64,000 nt of DNA. Source: Achromobacter sp. B7. Lineage in GTDB: Bacteria > Pseudomonadota > Gammaproteobacteria > Burkholderiales > Burkholderiaceae_B. The stretch lies in assembly GCF_003600685.1 (NCBI RefSeq), contig NZ_CP032084.1, positions 5,766,001 through 5,830,000 on the forward strand, given 5' to 3'. The notes under the pieces are model-generated. The model was not told the DNA's origin and searched no databases. It was given only the letters and a program-made list of their open reading frames with translations. Within the stretch, counting starts at the first letter, position 1, and each line of letters begins with the position of its first letter. Positions 31,570 to 40,247 of this stretch are shown here, one piece after another. A program made the position numbers and the translations under genes.

Positions 31570-32258
31570 GTGCTGCGCTTGCGCGCCGACTCGATGCCCA
31601 ATTGCTTGAGCTTGCGATAAAGGTGGGTGCGTTCCAGGCCGGTGCGCTCGGACACACGCGTCATGCTGTGGCTTTCGCGTACCAAGTGATATTCGAAATA
31701 GATGCGTTCGAATTCGTCCCGCGCTTCGCGCAGGGGCTGGTCCAGCGAAATGCTGCCCAACTGGCCGTTGGAAGTGACCGGCACTTCGTTGGCCGGCGCC
31801 GTCGTCAACACAGGGGGGTCAAGCTCGTCTTCCAGCGCCACGGCCGGGCTGACCGCGGCCGGATGCACGGCGACGGGCGCCGGGTGCGGGGCGCGCCCAC
31901 GAGCCAGACCCGCCGCCACGGTCTTGAGCAGCCGTTGCAGCGTGATGGGCTTTTCCAGGAAATCCATGGCGCCGATGCGCGTCGCTTCCACTGCCGTGTC
32001 GATGGTGGCGTGGCCGCTCATCATGATCACCGGCATATCGAGCAGCCCTTGCGAGCCCCACTCTTTCAGCAAACTTACGCCGTCGGTGTCCGGCATCCAG
32101 ATGTCCAGCAACACCAGATCAGGACGCATGCGAAGGCGAGCGGCGCGCGCTTGCGCTGCGTTTTCGGCCAGTTCGACCGTGTGTCCTTCGTCGTAAAGGA
32201 TCTCCGACAAAAGCTCGCGTATACCAACTTCGTCGTCAACCACCAGAATTCTGGCCAT
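31566..32258 (-). CDS. NtrX-like response regulator, receiver plus Fis HTH
   Basis: A 230-residue regulator. The receiver (1-120) is complete: ILVVDDE acidic pocket, phosphoacceptor Asp in LVLLDIWMP, MSGHAT, and Lys in FLEKPI. The C-terminus ends in a Fis-type HTH (ERTGLERTHLYRKLKQLGI). The AAA+ sigma54 domain of classical NtrX is absent and replaced by a Pro/Ala-rich linker, so it should act without sigma54 ATPase activity. The ATG at 32258 (MARILVV) is preferred because GGTGGG is better spaced from it than from the ATG four codons earlier. Its partner is the kinase immediately upstream. Confidence 0.9.
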   Translation of the reverse strand: MARILVVDDEVGIRELLSEILYDEGHTVELAENAAQARAARLRMRPDLVLLDIWMPDTDGVSLLKEWGSQGLLDMPVIMMSGHATIDTAVEATRIGAMDFLEKPITLQRLLKTVAAGLARGRAPHPAPVAVHPAAVSPAVALEDELDPPVLTTAPANEVPVTSNGQLGSISLDQPLREARDEFERIYFEYHLVRESHSMTRVSERTGLERTHLYRKLKQLGIESARKRST

Positions 32259-32270
32259 AAAGCATCCCAC

Positions 32271-34592
32271 CTATTGCGTAGCCGCATTATCCTTTTCTTG
32301 CGCGGTCGCGTCCATAGTGTCTGCCCCGGTGGTCACCGCCAACCGGGTCAACAAGATGGAAATCCGCGCCCCCCCTTCCTTGCGGTTAGCAAGGTCGATA
32401 CGCCCGCCGTGCTCTTCAACGATCTTGCGCACGATTGCCAATCCTAACCCAGTCCCGTGGGACTTTGTGGTTACGTAGGGCTCGAACGCGCGCTGCATCA
32501 CCTGCGCCGGAAAGCCCGGCCCCGTGTCCGCAACGGTAAATCTCAGGGCCTGTTGGTCGGCCCGATCCGGCTGCTCGCTGCGCATCAACTGCGTCGTCAC
32601 GCTGACCCGCCCCTGGCCGCCCGACTCGGCGATGGCGTCACGGGCGTTGGACAGCAGGTTGTGAATGACCTGGCGCAGCTGGGTCGGGTCGCCCTCGATC
32701 TCGGGCAGGCCCGGTGCCAGCGACACATCCAGATTCAAGGCCTTGCCCGTCGCGCGGGAAATGCCGCCGTCCGGCTCCCAGCCGTATAGCGACAGCACGT
32801 CGGCCACCAGCGCATTGAAGTCGATGCGCTGCATGACGGCCGGCGGCGTGCGCGCGTATTCGCGGAAGTCGTCCACCATCTGCTTGAGCGAAGCCACCTG
32901 GTTGACGATGGTATTGGTGGACCGCTGCACAATCTGCGCCTCGGCCGGTTGCAGCTTGCCTTCCAGCTTCATGGCCAGCCGTTCGGCGGACAGCTGGATG
33001 GGCGTCAGCGGGTTCTTGATTTCGTGGGCCAGGCGACGCGCGACTTCGCCCCAGGCCACGGTACGGTTGGCGGAAATCACTTCGGTAATGTCGTCGAACA
33101 CCACCAGATAGCCGTTGCCGCGCCCGTCCACGCGCAGATGGGTGCCGCGCGCCAGCAGCGTCAGGGGCTGGGGCGCGGTGGGCGCATCGGCCTGGGCCGG
33201 GCCGATCTCGAACTGCTGCTGCCAGTGCTGGCGCTCGGATCCCACCGCGGCGTGCGTCGAGAACGCCTGGCGCACGATGTTCGCAAATTCCAGCATGCCG
33301 TCCACGGTTTCCAATGGCCGGCCGATGACCGAACGCAGGTCGACGCCCAAAATCGTCTGCGCGCCCTGGTTGACCGTCGTCACGCGGAACGACTCATCAA
33401 ACACCAGCACCCCGGACGACAGGTTCGACAGCACGCTTTCCAGATAGACGTTGGACCGTTCCAACTGCTGACGATTGCTTTCCACCATGCGGCGCGCCTC
33501 GTCCAGCTGGCGCGTCATGGCATTGAACGACCGCGTCAGCTGGCCGACTTCGTCGCGCTCCGGGGGTTCAGGTAGCGGCCGGTAATCCCCCACGCCCACC
33601 GCCTGCGTGCCGCCGGCCAGACTCAGCAGCGGCCGCACCAGGCGCTTGGATAGGGACAGCGCCACCGCAATAGCGCCAAACGCGGCCAGCAGCAGCGCCA
33701 GCGTCAGGGTGATGCCATACAGCTTGCGCAACCCCAGCCGCGACAGGGCCAGTTCCTGATAATCCCGAAAGCCCTGCTGCACCAGATTGGCGTTATGCGC
33801 GATCTGTTCCGGCACGGGTTGCAAGAGTTGCAGCCAGCGCGGCTCGGACGTGGCACCCAGCAGATTGTCGTAGCGGTCGGGCCCGGTCAGCGGGATCACG
33901 ACCCGCAAATGCAGCCCGCCCTCGGCGCCCGGGGTGACGGGATCGTCGGCTTCGGCCGCGGAATAGCCGCGCGACAGGCGCAACTGATTCATGACGGTGG
34001 ACGGCGGCATCGCCGGCAGCAACTGGCCGTACTGGCTGGTGGAAAACGCCACCATGCGGCCACTGCCCGTGAAGACCATGGCCTCTTGCACGCCGTTGGC
34101 CTCGCGCAGACGGGTCAACGCCAGCGTCACGCCGCTATCGGTATTGCGATTCAGTTCGACGGCCATGGACCGCGCGCGCGCGTCCAGGTCGGCCAGCAGC
34201 GAGTCCAGGGCGGCGCGGCCCAGGTTCAGGCCGGCTTCCAGGGCGGTATCGACCCGCACGTTGAACCAGGATTCGATCGAGCGGGACATGAACTGCACCG
34301 ACACGGTGTAGATCAGCGCCCCCGGCACGACGCCAATCAAGGCGAAGGCTAACGAAAAGCGCGCGGTCAACCGCGCGCCAAATTGCCGACGCCGGATCTG
34401 ACGCGCCAAGCGCACCGTCAGCGCCACCACCCAGATAAACAGCGCCAGCGCGAAAATGCCGTTCAGCACCAGCAACGTATCGTAGTAACGCGCAAAGCGC
34501 GACGCATTGCCCGTGGACCACGCCAGCAGGCCCAGCAACGCCAGGCCACTTACGGCCCCCACCATCAGGGCCAGCCGAAGCAATAGCCTCAT
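32271..34592 (-). CDS. NtrY-like membrane sensor histidine kinase
   Basis: A 773-residue kinase with several N-terminal transmembrane segments, an extracytoplasmic sensor region (about 120-290), HAMP (after the segment LALLLAAFGAIAVALSLSKRL), and PAS (about 395-500). The HisKA site is His in RRLAHEIKNPLTPIQ. The HATPase domain has N-box NLLSNARDAIAE, VADTGPGF and KSHGTGLGLAIV. It should phosphorylate the regulator encoded 12 bp downstream. The start at 34592 overlaps the DUF4390 stop (ATGA). The stimulus is unknown. The operon link to trkA/trkH hints at ion or redox homeostasis. Confidence 0.93.
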   Translation of the reverse strand: MRLLLRLALMVGAVSGLALLGLLAWSTGNASRFARYYDTLLVLNGIFALALFIWVVALTVRLARQIRRRQFGARLTARFSLAFALIGVVPGALIYTVSVQFMSRSIESWFNVRVDTALEAGLNLGRAALDSLLADLDARARSMAVELNRNTDSGVTLALTRLREANGVQEAMVFTGSGRMVAFSTSQYGQLLPAMPPSTVMNQLRLSRGYSAAEADDPVTPGAEGGLHLRVVIPLTGPDRYDNLLGATSEPRWLQLLQPVPEQIAHNANLVQQGFRDYQELALSRLGLRKLYGITLTLALLLAAFGAIAVALSLSKRLVRPLLSLAGGTQAVGVGDYRPLPEPPERDEVGQLTRSFNAMTRQLDEARRMVESNRQQLERSNVYLESVLSNLSSGVLVFDESFRVTTVNQGAQTILGVDLRSVIGRPLETVDGMLEFANIVRQAFSTHAAVGSERQHWQQQFEIGPAQADAPTAPQPLTLLARGTHLRVDGRGNGYLVVFDDITEVISANRTVAWGEVARRLAHEIKNPLTPIQLSAERLAMKLEGKLQPAEAQIVQRSTNTIVNQVASLKQMVDDFREYARTPPAVMQRIDFNALVADVLSLYGWEPDGGISRATGKALNLDVSLAPGLPEIEGDPTQLRQVIHNLLSNARDAIAESGGQGRVSVTTQLMRSEQPDRADQQALRFTVADTGPGFPAQVMQRAFEPYVTTKSHGTGLGLAIVRKIVEEHGGRIDLANRKEGGARISILLTRLAVTTGADTMDATAQEKDNAATQ

Positions 34593-35200
34593 GAGGGATC
34601 TTTCTCCTGGTCGCTCAGCATGAACGAGAACTCCGTCCAGGGCGTGCCTTGCGCCCACGAACTGCTATTTAGCGCATTCACCTGGAACGGCCGGGGCAAG
34701 AGCGAGGTGTCCAGGCGCAGCCGCAGCTGCCCGCCGTACAGCACCCCGGCGTCAAAATCGGCGGCATCCGCCACCGACCAGTTGCGGATATGGCGGATGA
34801 CGCTCATGGCGTCGTCCAGCGAGGCCACCGGAAACGAAAGTTCGCCGACGCCCGCGCGCCACTGCCGCGTCAGCGCGTTATAGACGACCCGCCACGTGCG
34901 TGAGGTGTCCACCAGCGACTTGTCGAACCAATACCAGCGCTGTTGCGTCATGGTCAGGTCGGCCGTGAAATACAAGGGGACGCCGCGCTGGGCGGCATCC
35001 CGCAACTGCTGGTTCAATTCGAATTCAATGTCGGCATCGATCTCGAGCTTGCCATTGCGTACCGCGGGCTCTACCCGCGTCACCCGGGGCTCGGCGGCAT
35101 GAACGTCGCCGCCCGGCACGGAACAAAGCAAGGTAGATACCAGCAACAACCCTAGAAATAAACGCGAAATAGTGGACATACGACACCGCAACACCGTCAT
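34589..35200 (-). CDS. DUF4390 exported protein
   Basis: A 203-residue protein with a hydrophobic N-terminal signal (about residues 13-35, cleavage near VHAAEP), then a soluble beta-rich domain typical of DUF4390, with KLEIDADIEFELN and WYWFDKSLVD. Its function is unknown in the family. It is always or nearly always found between rsmB and the NtrY-like kinase in betaproteobacteria, which points to a periplasmic accessory of that kinase (inference). A start at 35179 (MSTISRLF) is also possible; neither has an ideal SD. Confidence 0.85.
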   Translation of the reverse strand: MTVLRCRMSTISRLFLGLLLVSTLLCSVPGGDVHAAEPRVTRVEPAVRNGKLEIDADIEFELNQQLRDAAQRGVPLYFTADLTMTQQRWYWFDKSLVDTSRTWRVVYNALTRQWRAGVGELSFPVASLDDAMSVIRHIRNWSVADAADFDAGVLYGGQLRLRLDTSLLPRPFQVNALNSSSWAQGTPWTEFSFMLSDQEKDPS

Positions 35201-35218
35201 GCCCCTATTCTTGGTGAT

Positions 35219-36556
35219 TCAGGACTGCTTGGCAAACAAGGCGTAGAAAAAGCCGTCATGTTGCTCGACCGGTGTTGCATCGAGCGCAACTGGCAGCAAC
35301 TGGCCGGGCGCATCCAGCCGTTGGGCCTCGGGGTGGCGCTGCAGGAATTCAAGCGCCTGGCGCGCCCCTTCGATCGGGAAAACCGAGCACGTCACATAGA
35401 GCAGTCGGCCGCCGGGCGCCACGGTCTTCCACAGGGAATCCAGGATCCTGGCCTGCAAGGTGGCGGTGCGCCGCACGTCGTTTTCGCGACGCAACCAGCG
35501 GATGTCGGGGTGGCGGCGCACGATGCCCGATGCCGTGCACGGCACGTCGGCCAGCACGGCGTCGAAAGGCTTGCCGTCCCACCAGGCGTCCAGGTCGGCC
35601 GCATCGGCCGCCTCCAGGCGCACGCGCTTGCTGGCCAGCCCCAGGCGGTCCAAGTTTTGTTCCACGCGTTCCAGCCGTTCGCCGTCGGCGTCCAGCGCGA
35701 CCAGATCGATATCGGCCAGTTCCAGCAGGTGCGCGGTCTTGCCGCCCGGCGCCGAGCAGGCGTCCAGCACGCGCATGCCGTCAGTGGGCGCCAGCAGTTC
35801 GGCCGCCAACTGCGCACCCGCGTCCTGTACCGACCACCACCCCTCGGCAAAGCCGGGCAACTGTGTCACGGGTTTGGGGCTGCCAAGCACCAGGCCGGCC
35901 TGACCGACCGGTTGCGCCTCCAGGCCCGCGTCCTGAAACGCCGTCAGGACCTGTTCGCGGCTGGCGCGGCGGCGGTTCACGCGCAGCGTCAGCGGCGCCG
36001 GCACATTGGCCGATTCCAGAATCCGCTGCCAATCCTGCGGATACGCGATGCCCAATTGCTTGACCCACCAACCCGGGTGGTTCCACTGCGCCTCGGGGCT
36101 GTCGGCCACCGCAGCGTCAAGCGCCACCCGCTCGCGCAGGAAGCGGCGCAGGCAGGCGTTGAGCATGCCCTTGAACGACGCAAGGCTGCGCGTATTGGAC
36201 GCCGCCGTCACCGCCTGGTCCACGACCGTGTGGGCCGCATAAACCGGCATGCCCGGCAACTGCGCGGCGGCCTCGCCCTCTTCTTTCAGCAGCGTCAGCG
36301 ACACCAGCAGCAGCGATTCGAACAACACGCTGGGATAACGCTGAACCAACTCACGGCCCACGGCATCGGCCCAGCCCAGGTATCGCATCGCATGAAAAGA
36401 TACCGCCTGGGTCGCCGGGCGCAAGGCAACGCTGACATCGGTCAACGCGTCCGTCAGGGAACGGCCGTCCAGCACACTCTCGACCACCCCCGCGCTGGAA
36501 AGAAGTACGGAGGAAAGCGGAGGGGCAAGATGGGGGGAGTCGGAACGCGTGGACAT
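35219..36556 (-). CDS. rsmB: 16S rRNA m5C967 methyltransferase
   Basis: A 445-residue enzyme with an N-terminal NusB-like RNA-binding domain (about 25-165) and a C-terminal SAM methyltransferase. VLDACSAPGGKTAHLLEL is motif I. DVPCTASGIVRRHPD and YVTCSVFP hold the two catalytic cysteines of the RsmB/NOP2 family. It methylates C967 of 16S rRNA. It heads the operon leading through DUF4390 to trkH. Confidence 0.95.
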   Translation of the reverse strand: MSTRSDSPHLAPPLSSVLLSSAGVVESVLDGRSLTDALTDVSVALRPATQAVSFHAMRYLGWADAVGRELVQRYPSVLFESLLLVSLTLLKEEGEAAAQLPGMPVYAAHTVVDQAVTAASNTRSLASFKGMLNACLRRFLRERVALDAAVADSPEAQWNHPGWWVKQLGIAYPQDWQRILESANVPAPLTLRVNRRRASREQVLTAFQDAGLEAQPVGQAGLVLGSPKPVTQLPGFAEGWWSVQDAGAQLAAELLAPTDGMRVLDACSAPGGKTAHLLELADIDLVALDADGERLERVEQNLDRLGLASKRVRLEAADAADLDAWWDGKPFDAVLADVPCTASGIVRRHPDIRWLRRENDVRRTATLQARILDSLWKTVAPGGRLLYVTCSVFPIEGARQALEFLQRHPEAQRLDAPGQLLPVALDATPVEQHDGFFYALFAKQS

Positions 36557-36650
36557 GGTGGGGATTCTGAGAATAAGACCGATATGGTAGCCGGACCTGG
36601 ACGAATGGCGCTGGCCAGATCAAACTGGCCGCTGCCTAGGAGCCCGCTTT

Positions 36651-37283
36651 ATGTCCACCGCCACCTTGCTGTTGTTCATCCTGGCCTCGGCCGTCGCCAT
36701 CATCACCCCCGGCCCCACCACGCTGCTTGCCATGAGCAACGGCTCGCGCCACGGCGTGCGCGCCGCCAGCTGGGGCATGGCCGGCGCGGTACTGGCCGAC
36801 TTGATTCTGGTCGGCTCGGTGGCTTCGGGTTTGGGAGTGGTGCTGGCCGCGTCTGAAGTCGCATTCCAGATTATTAAATGGATGGGCGCGGCGTATTTGG
36901 CCTATCTGGGCTGGAAGATGCTGCGGTCGGATGCTGCGTTGGTATTGCCGTCTGCAGCTACGGATATAGAGCGACCGGCCGGCTTGGCGCTGGGGATGCG
37001 CAGTTTTCTGGTGGCGCTGACCAATCCCAAGGCGCTGTTATTCATGTCTGCGTTCCTGCCGCAGTTTATTGATCCTCAGGCACCGCTATTGGTGCAATAC
37101 GCGATTGTGGCGGGGGTGCTCGCCACGATTAATGTGCTGACGATGCTGGTATATGCGGCGTTGGGTGCGCAGATGGTGCGGGTGTTCAGAGGCTCGGGGT
37201 TACGGTGGCTGAACCGAGTTTGTGGCGGCGTGATGATTGGGCTGGCGGGGATGCTGGCGGTTTATCGGCGGGGGGCGGGGTAG
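36651..37283 (+). CDS. LysE/RhtB-family amino-acid exporter
   Basis: A 210-residue membrane protein with about five or six hydrophobic segments and the family N-terminal motif ITPGPTTLLAMSNGSRHGVRA, followed by GAAYLAYLGWKML and TNPKALLFMSAFLPQFI. It exports an amino acid or derivative. AGGAGCCC precedes the ATG. It is the last recognisable backbone gene; the lower-GC CDI-associated region begins right after it. Confidence 0.93.
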   Translation: MSTATLLLFILASAVAIITPGPTTLLAMSNGSRHGVRAASWGMAGAVLADLILVGSVASGLGVVLAASEVAFQIIKWMGAAYLAYLGWKMLRSDAALVLPSAATDIERPAGLALGMRSFLVALTNPKALLFMSAFLPQFIDPQAPLLVQYAIVAGVLATINVLTMLVYAALGAQMVRVFRGSGLRWLNRVCGGVMIGLAGMLAVYRRGAG

Positions 37284-37370
37284 GTTTTGGGGGGGCGGGG
37301 GCTGCGGCTAGGATGGACCGCCGAGGCGGCTTGCATGGGGTCGTGCGCGTTGACTGGCGGCCAAGCTTTT

Positions 37371-37808
37371 CTAAAATGCCTTACGAGTTCCCTCCGATCG
37401 GAAGCGGAGTCCTGTCCACGTTGACGTTTTCGCATCCTTGTATTTCTTCACGGCGACGGGCTTGGTACGTACCACGCCATTCACAACGACAAGCTCACGC
37501 AAGATCGCACTCGGATGCCGATAAAGCGTCTCATAGTCCTTTCCTGCCTCAAGAACCGCAGTAATCGCATCGCCGAATACCGAGCTATACATAGATACAC
37601 CGATTGCATTTGGGTGGCCCCACCCGTCGCCACGTGAGTAGATGTCAATAGAGATTCCTGTCGTGACGACGTACTCGGAATAGGACTTTTCACCAATGGC
37701 CGGCATGAGCATGCCGATCACTGTATTGCTAATCGCGTTCCTGCCCGCAACCAGAAAGCCCGATACGTCCACCAGAACTGTCAGCCCAGCCAAGGCCTCT
37801 AACAACAT
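37371..37808 (-). CDS. Hypothetical protein at the end of the CDI array
   Basis: A 145-residue frame that I cannot assign. The segment from about residue 30 onward (MLMPAIGEKSYSEY, then SIDIYSRGDGWGHPN) looks like a real globular protein. The first 25 residues overlap, in another frame, a sequence resembling an immunity-gene tail seen at 43.75 kb, so the true start may be internal (an ATG near residue 33). The C-terminus is basic (KKYKDAKTSTWTG). It has no SD at the first ATG. Its place and base composition suggest a leftover toxin or immunity gene. Confidence 0.45.
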   Translation of the reverse strand: MLLEALAGLTVLVDVSGFLVAGRNAISNTVIGMLMPAIGEKSYSEYVVTTGISIDIYSRGDGWGHPNAIGVSMYSSVFGDAITAVLEAGKDYETLYRHPSAILRELVVVNGVVRTKPVAVKKYKDAKTSTWTGLRFRSEGTRKAF

Positions 37809-37865
37809 CGAATAACGCGGCCACTACTCTCTGACGACATTTTCACCGCGCAGAAACGAAATTTT

Positions 37866-38203
37866 CTACCTACAGTACTCGACCAGTTGACCAATTATTT
37901 CTCGAATTTTTTCTTCTTTAAAAAACCTTGGGCCTGCAATACCTGCTCAGTCTCCCGATACCAGTCTCCAAACGTGTCCTGCTTTTCGTGGCTATTCCTG
38001 CGCCAACAATACGTATAACATCTACGTGCGTAACGCCAAAAAAAACCGCGCCTGTGCTAGTGCTTCACGGCCAACATGGCTTTGAAAGCACCTTCCTTAG
38101 GGGCTTCAAAGAACTCGCTGTTCTCGGGGAAAGATACAAGCGCATTGCTGTCGTCCAAAAATACGGATTCCACATTTAAATTCGCCGTAACAATCTTGTC
38201 CGG
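37866..38203 (-). pseudogene. Truncated duplicate of the Imm42-like immunity gene
   Basis: The minus strand matches the intact immunity gene at 41274-40735 in two pieces. The middle piece is NVESVFLDDSNALVSFPENS (intact: NVESVFLDDGNSLVSFPENS). The tail is KEEKIREIIGQLVEYCR (intact: KKEQVREVINQVINYCQ). About 100 bp between them, corresponding to the central part of the protein, are deleted. The 5' end is cut off at 38203, where the + strand deaminase fragment begins. It is therefore a dead copy and marks a recombination junction. Confidence 0.85.
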
Positions 38204-38204
38204 C

Positions 38205-38465
38205 GAGGCGGGTAAGGGACTTATTGGCTTCGGTAACGGACTCTTCACCGCACAAACGGTACCCAACAAGGCCGGAGACATGGTTCATCGTGGGATGAAC
38301 ACCGAATATAAAATTTTCGATAATATTGCCGGCCACCAGGGGAATAATACGTCGATACGAGGAACAGTAAATATACTGACGGAAAGGGCTGCTTGTGCGA
38401 GTTGCCTTAATGTTGTCGAGCAGCTCAGGGCAAAGTATCCGAATGTCGAAGTAAATATTTTTTGA
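38205..38465 (+). pseudogene. 5'-truncated deaminase-like CDI toxin module
   Basis: About 85 residues from GLIGFGNG to the stop resemble the deaminase-fold toxins attached to polymorphic secretion systems (BURPS668_1122-like group). The features seen are NTEYKIFDNIAGHQGNNTS, GTVNILTERAACASC (the C-x2-C zinc pair) and the C-terminal NVVEQLRAKYPNVEVNIF. Known members deaminate nucleic-acid bases; that activity here is family inference. The frame runs into the reverse strand of an immunity pseudogene upstream, with no secretion domain, so it cannot be delivered as it stands. It is encoded opposite to cdiA and is followed 39 bp later by its probable immunity gene. Confidence 0.7.
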
Positions 38466-38504
38466 CGATCAAGGAGTTATGCTCCGTCCGCCAAGGAAGA
38501 CGCA

Positions 38505-38861
38505 GTGATGGAAGAACGTGTGACCTATGGTGAAATGCGGGCCTGGTTTTTAGGTTGTTATTACGATTATTGCAGGACTAAGATTGGTCATGGGGGTGCG
38601 TGGGTCGAGGGCGAAAGCGAAGTGGGCTATGCCTATAGTGAGCTTGAGAACTCGTTTGATATGCCGATTGAAAAATTAATGCTAGAGGTTTTGGCTCTTG
38701 TGCTTTCGGCCGGGAGGTCTTCGGAGCATGTCGGAAATTACCACATGCGTATTATCGGAGAACTGCTTTCCGAAATAGATATATCCTCTCTTTTGGATGG
38801 TTTGCCATTTGAGGAGGCGACGGAGCTGAGGTCCGATCTTAAATGTTTTGGCTTATATTAG
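38505..38861 (+). CDS. Probable immunity protein of the deaminase-like toxin
   Basis: A 118-residue acidic, helical protein directly downstream of the deaminase toxin fragment on the same strand. It has no signal peptide or membrane segment, as expected for a cytosolic immunity protein. I do not recognise a named family, although small acidic all-helical proteins commonly guard this toxin class. AAGGA is in place before the ATG pair at 38505/38508. The frame is intact even though its toxin has lost its delivery part, which is typical of orphan immunity genes kept for protection. Confidence 0.65.
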   Translation: MMEERVTYGEMRAWFLGCYYDYCRTKIGHGGAWVEGESEVGYAYSELENSFDMPIEKLMLEVLALVLSAGRSSEHVGNYHMRIIGELLSEIDISSLLDGLPFEEATELRSDLKCFGLY

Positions 38862-39196
38862 TTGCGAAAATTCGCGTAATTAAACAGATGCGGATGGTGT
38901 TTGTTTCGGGGGGTATGTATCAACCCGTGTGTTCTCATGGGGAACTCGGCACCGCAGGTGGTTTTGAGCTTTACGCAATTGCAATGTCTCTGCTTCAGTC
39001 TCTGGCGGATTGTCGAGATCACTTTTCGTCCGCGCCTAGCAGGGGCTGCGACTTTTTTCCGGCGCGCGGCTCCAGCGTCGCCTCACAATACGCCTCCTGA
39101 AGGTCTTGATTTGGCGCTCGTACTGCTGGCGCATGTCCTGTTGGAGTTGAGTCGGCTGCTTGGGGGCAGGCTCGACCAAGAATTGCAAGGGGCCGG
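38862..39196. other. Degenerate sequence, no intact gene
   Basis: Between the immunity gene and the broken FHA fragment no frame of normal quality is found. The minus strand between about 39190 and 39040 reads FLVEPAPKQPTQLQQDMRQQ and continues into an Arg-rich run, then a stop, then further open codons. It looks like a fragment of an unidentified gene on the minus strand. I cannot name it. Confidence 0.35.
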
Positions 39197-40065
39197 GCCG
39201 GCTGCGACCTGACGATCATCGCGGCGGGCAAGGCCGATCAATCCGACATCGTCGTGGCCGGCTCCGACCTGGCCGCGGGCCGCAACATCCTGCAGGACGC
39301 ACAGGGCGACATCCTGCTTGCTGCCCAGCAGAGTACCGCCAGCCAGAAGACTGACGGCAAGAGCGGCAATGCCAGTGTCCGGGTGGGCTTTTCGATCGGT
39401 GGAACCCAGAACGGCGTCAGTCTCAACCTGGCGGCAGGCGGCGATGGCCGGGATACGAAGTGGAACAACACTCATGCCCAGGCCGGCGGCAACCTGACCA
39501 TGCACTCCGGCGGCGACACGCTCTTGCGCGGCGCGCAAGGCAGCGCCGACTGGATTATGGCGACGGTGGGCGCAAACTTGTTGTCGAAAGCCTGCAGGAC
39601 ATCAGCCACTACGCCGCACGCGACCGCAGCGTGGGCGTGCAGGTAAGCCCGCGCATACCCCCCTGTGCTACGGCGCCAACTCGGTCAGCGGCAACTACGG
39701 CCACACCAAGATCAACAGCCAGTACGCCAGCGTCACGGAACAGACGGGCCTGTGGGCAGGCGACGGCGGCTTCCAGATTGATGTGGCGAAGAATACGGGC
39801 CTATTCGGTGGCGTCATTGCCGGCAGTGACAAGGCGGTCGTCGATGGCAAGAACGTCCTGGCCGCCAGCGCCCTGACAGCCGCGACGCCAAAAGCCGCGC
39901 CAGCTACGAAGGGCAATCCGTTCAGTTGGGCGGGGGGCGTGAGCTTTGGCGGCGGCAAGGATGGCGGCAAAAGCGGCGGGAAGGACGCTGGCAGGGACCA
40001 GAGCAATATCGGCGCCGACGGCAAGGGCGAGGTCGCAGGCGGAAGCAAGGCGACGCCGAACTCGA
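39197..40065 (+). pseudogene. Broken CdiA/FhaB FHA-2 fragment, inverted relative to cdiA
   Basis: The + strand matches the late FHA region of CdiA in order. It reads DLTIIAAGKADQSDIVVAG (CdiA DLTIVAKGAGSASDVTVTG), then NLTMHSGGDTLLRGAQGSAD, VVESLQDISHYAARDRSVGV, SVTEQTGLWAGDGGFQIDV and VIAGSDKAVVDGKN. The frame changes at about 39575-39583 and again at a C6 run at 39658-39663, where one more C would restore it. There is no start signal. The copy is transcribed opposite to cdiA and to the other orphan cassettes, showing that this block was inverted. Confidence 0.85.
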
Positions 40066-40219
40066 CCGCCTCGTCGCGAATGACGACCGTTCCGCCGCTG
40101 ATACCGCTGAGCGGGGTGGAGTTGGACTGGCCGCTGGCAACCATGACGACGGGCACGCCCATGCTGATGCCGTTAGCGCTGGGCAGCTTCGAGTTCGGCG
40201 TCGCCTTGCTTCCGCCTGC
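40035..40219. repeat. Perfect 31-bp inverted repeats around an inverted 123-bp segment
   Basis: The left arm 40035-40065 and right arm 40189-40219 are exact reverse complements over 31 bp. The 123 bp between them (40066-40188) encode, on the minus strand, GVPVVMVASGQSNSTPLSGI and then SGGTVVIRDEA. That is the peptide that normally follows the left-arm sequence in CdiA and in the orphan cassette at 43.7-41.3 kb. Flipping the 123 bp would place it in frame with the + strand FHA fragment. Because 123 is a multiple of 3, the + frame stays open in both orientations. Confidence 0.9.
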
Positions 40220-40247
40220 AGTAGCAAAGGCGCCTGCGCCTTTTGCA

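Noticed and set aside
37371..37450. Similarity of the 145-residue frame's tail (KYKDAKTSTWTG) to the H-NS DNA-binding motif
   Set aside because: The critical GRGRxPxW part is missing and no frameshift restores it, so an H-NS claim is not supportable.
39695..40162. Minus-strand frame of 155 residues beginning GVPVVMVASGQ
   Set aside because: Only its first 40 residues, from the inverted 123-bp segment, are real CdiA peptide. The rest is antisense of the + strand FHA fragment.
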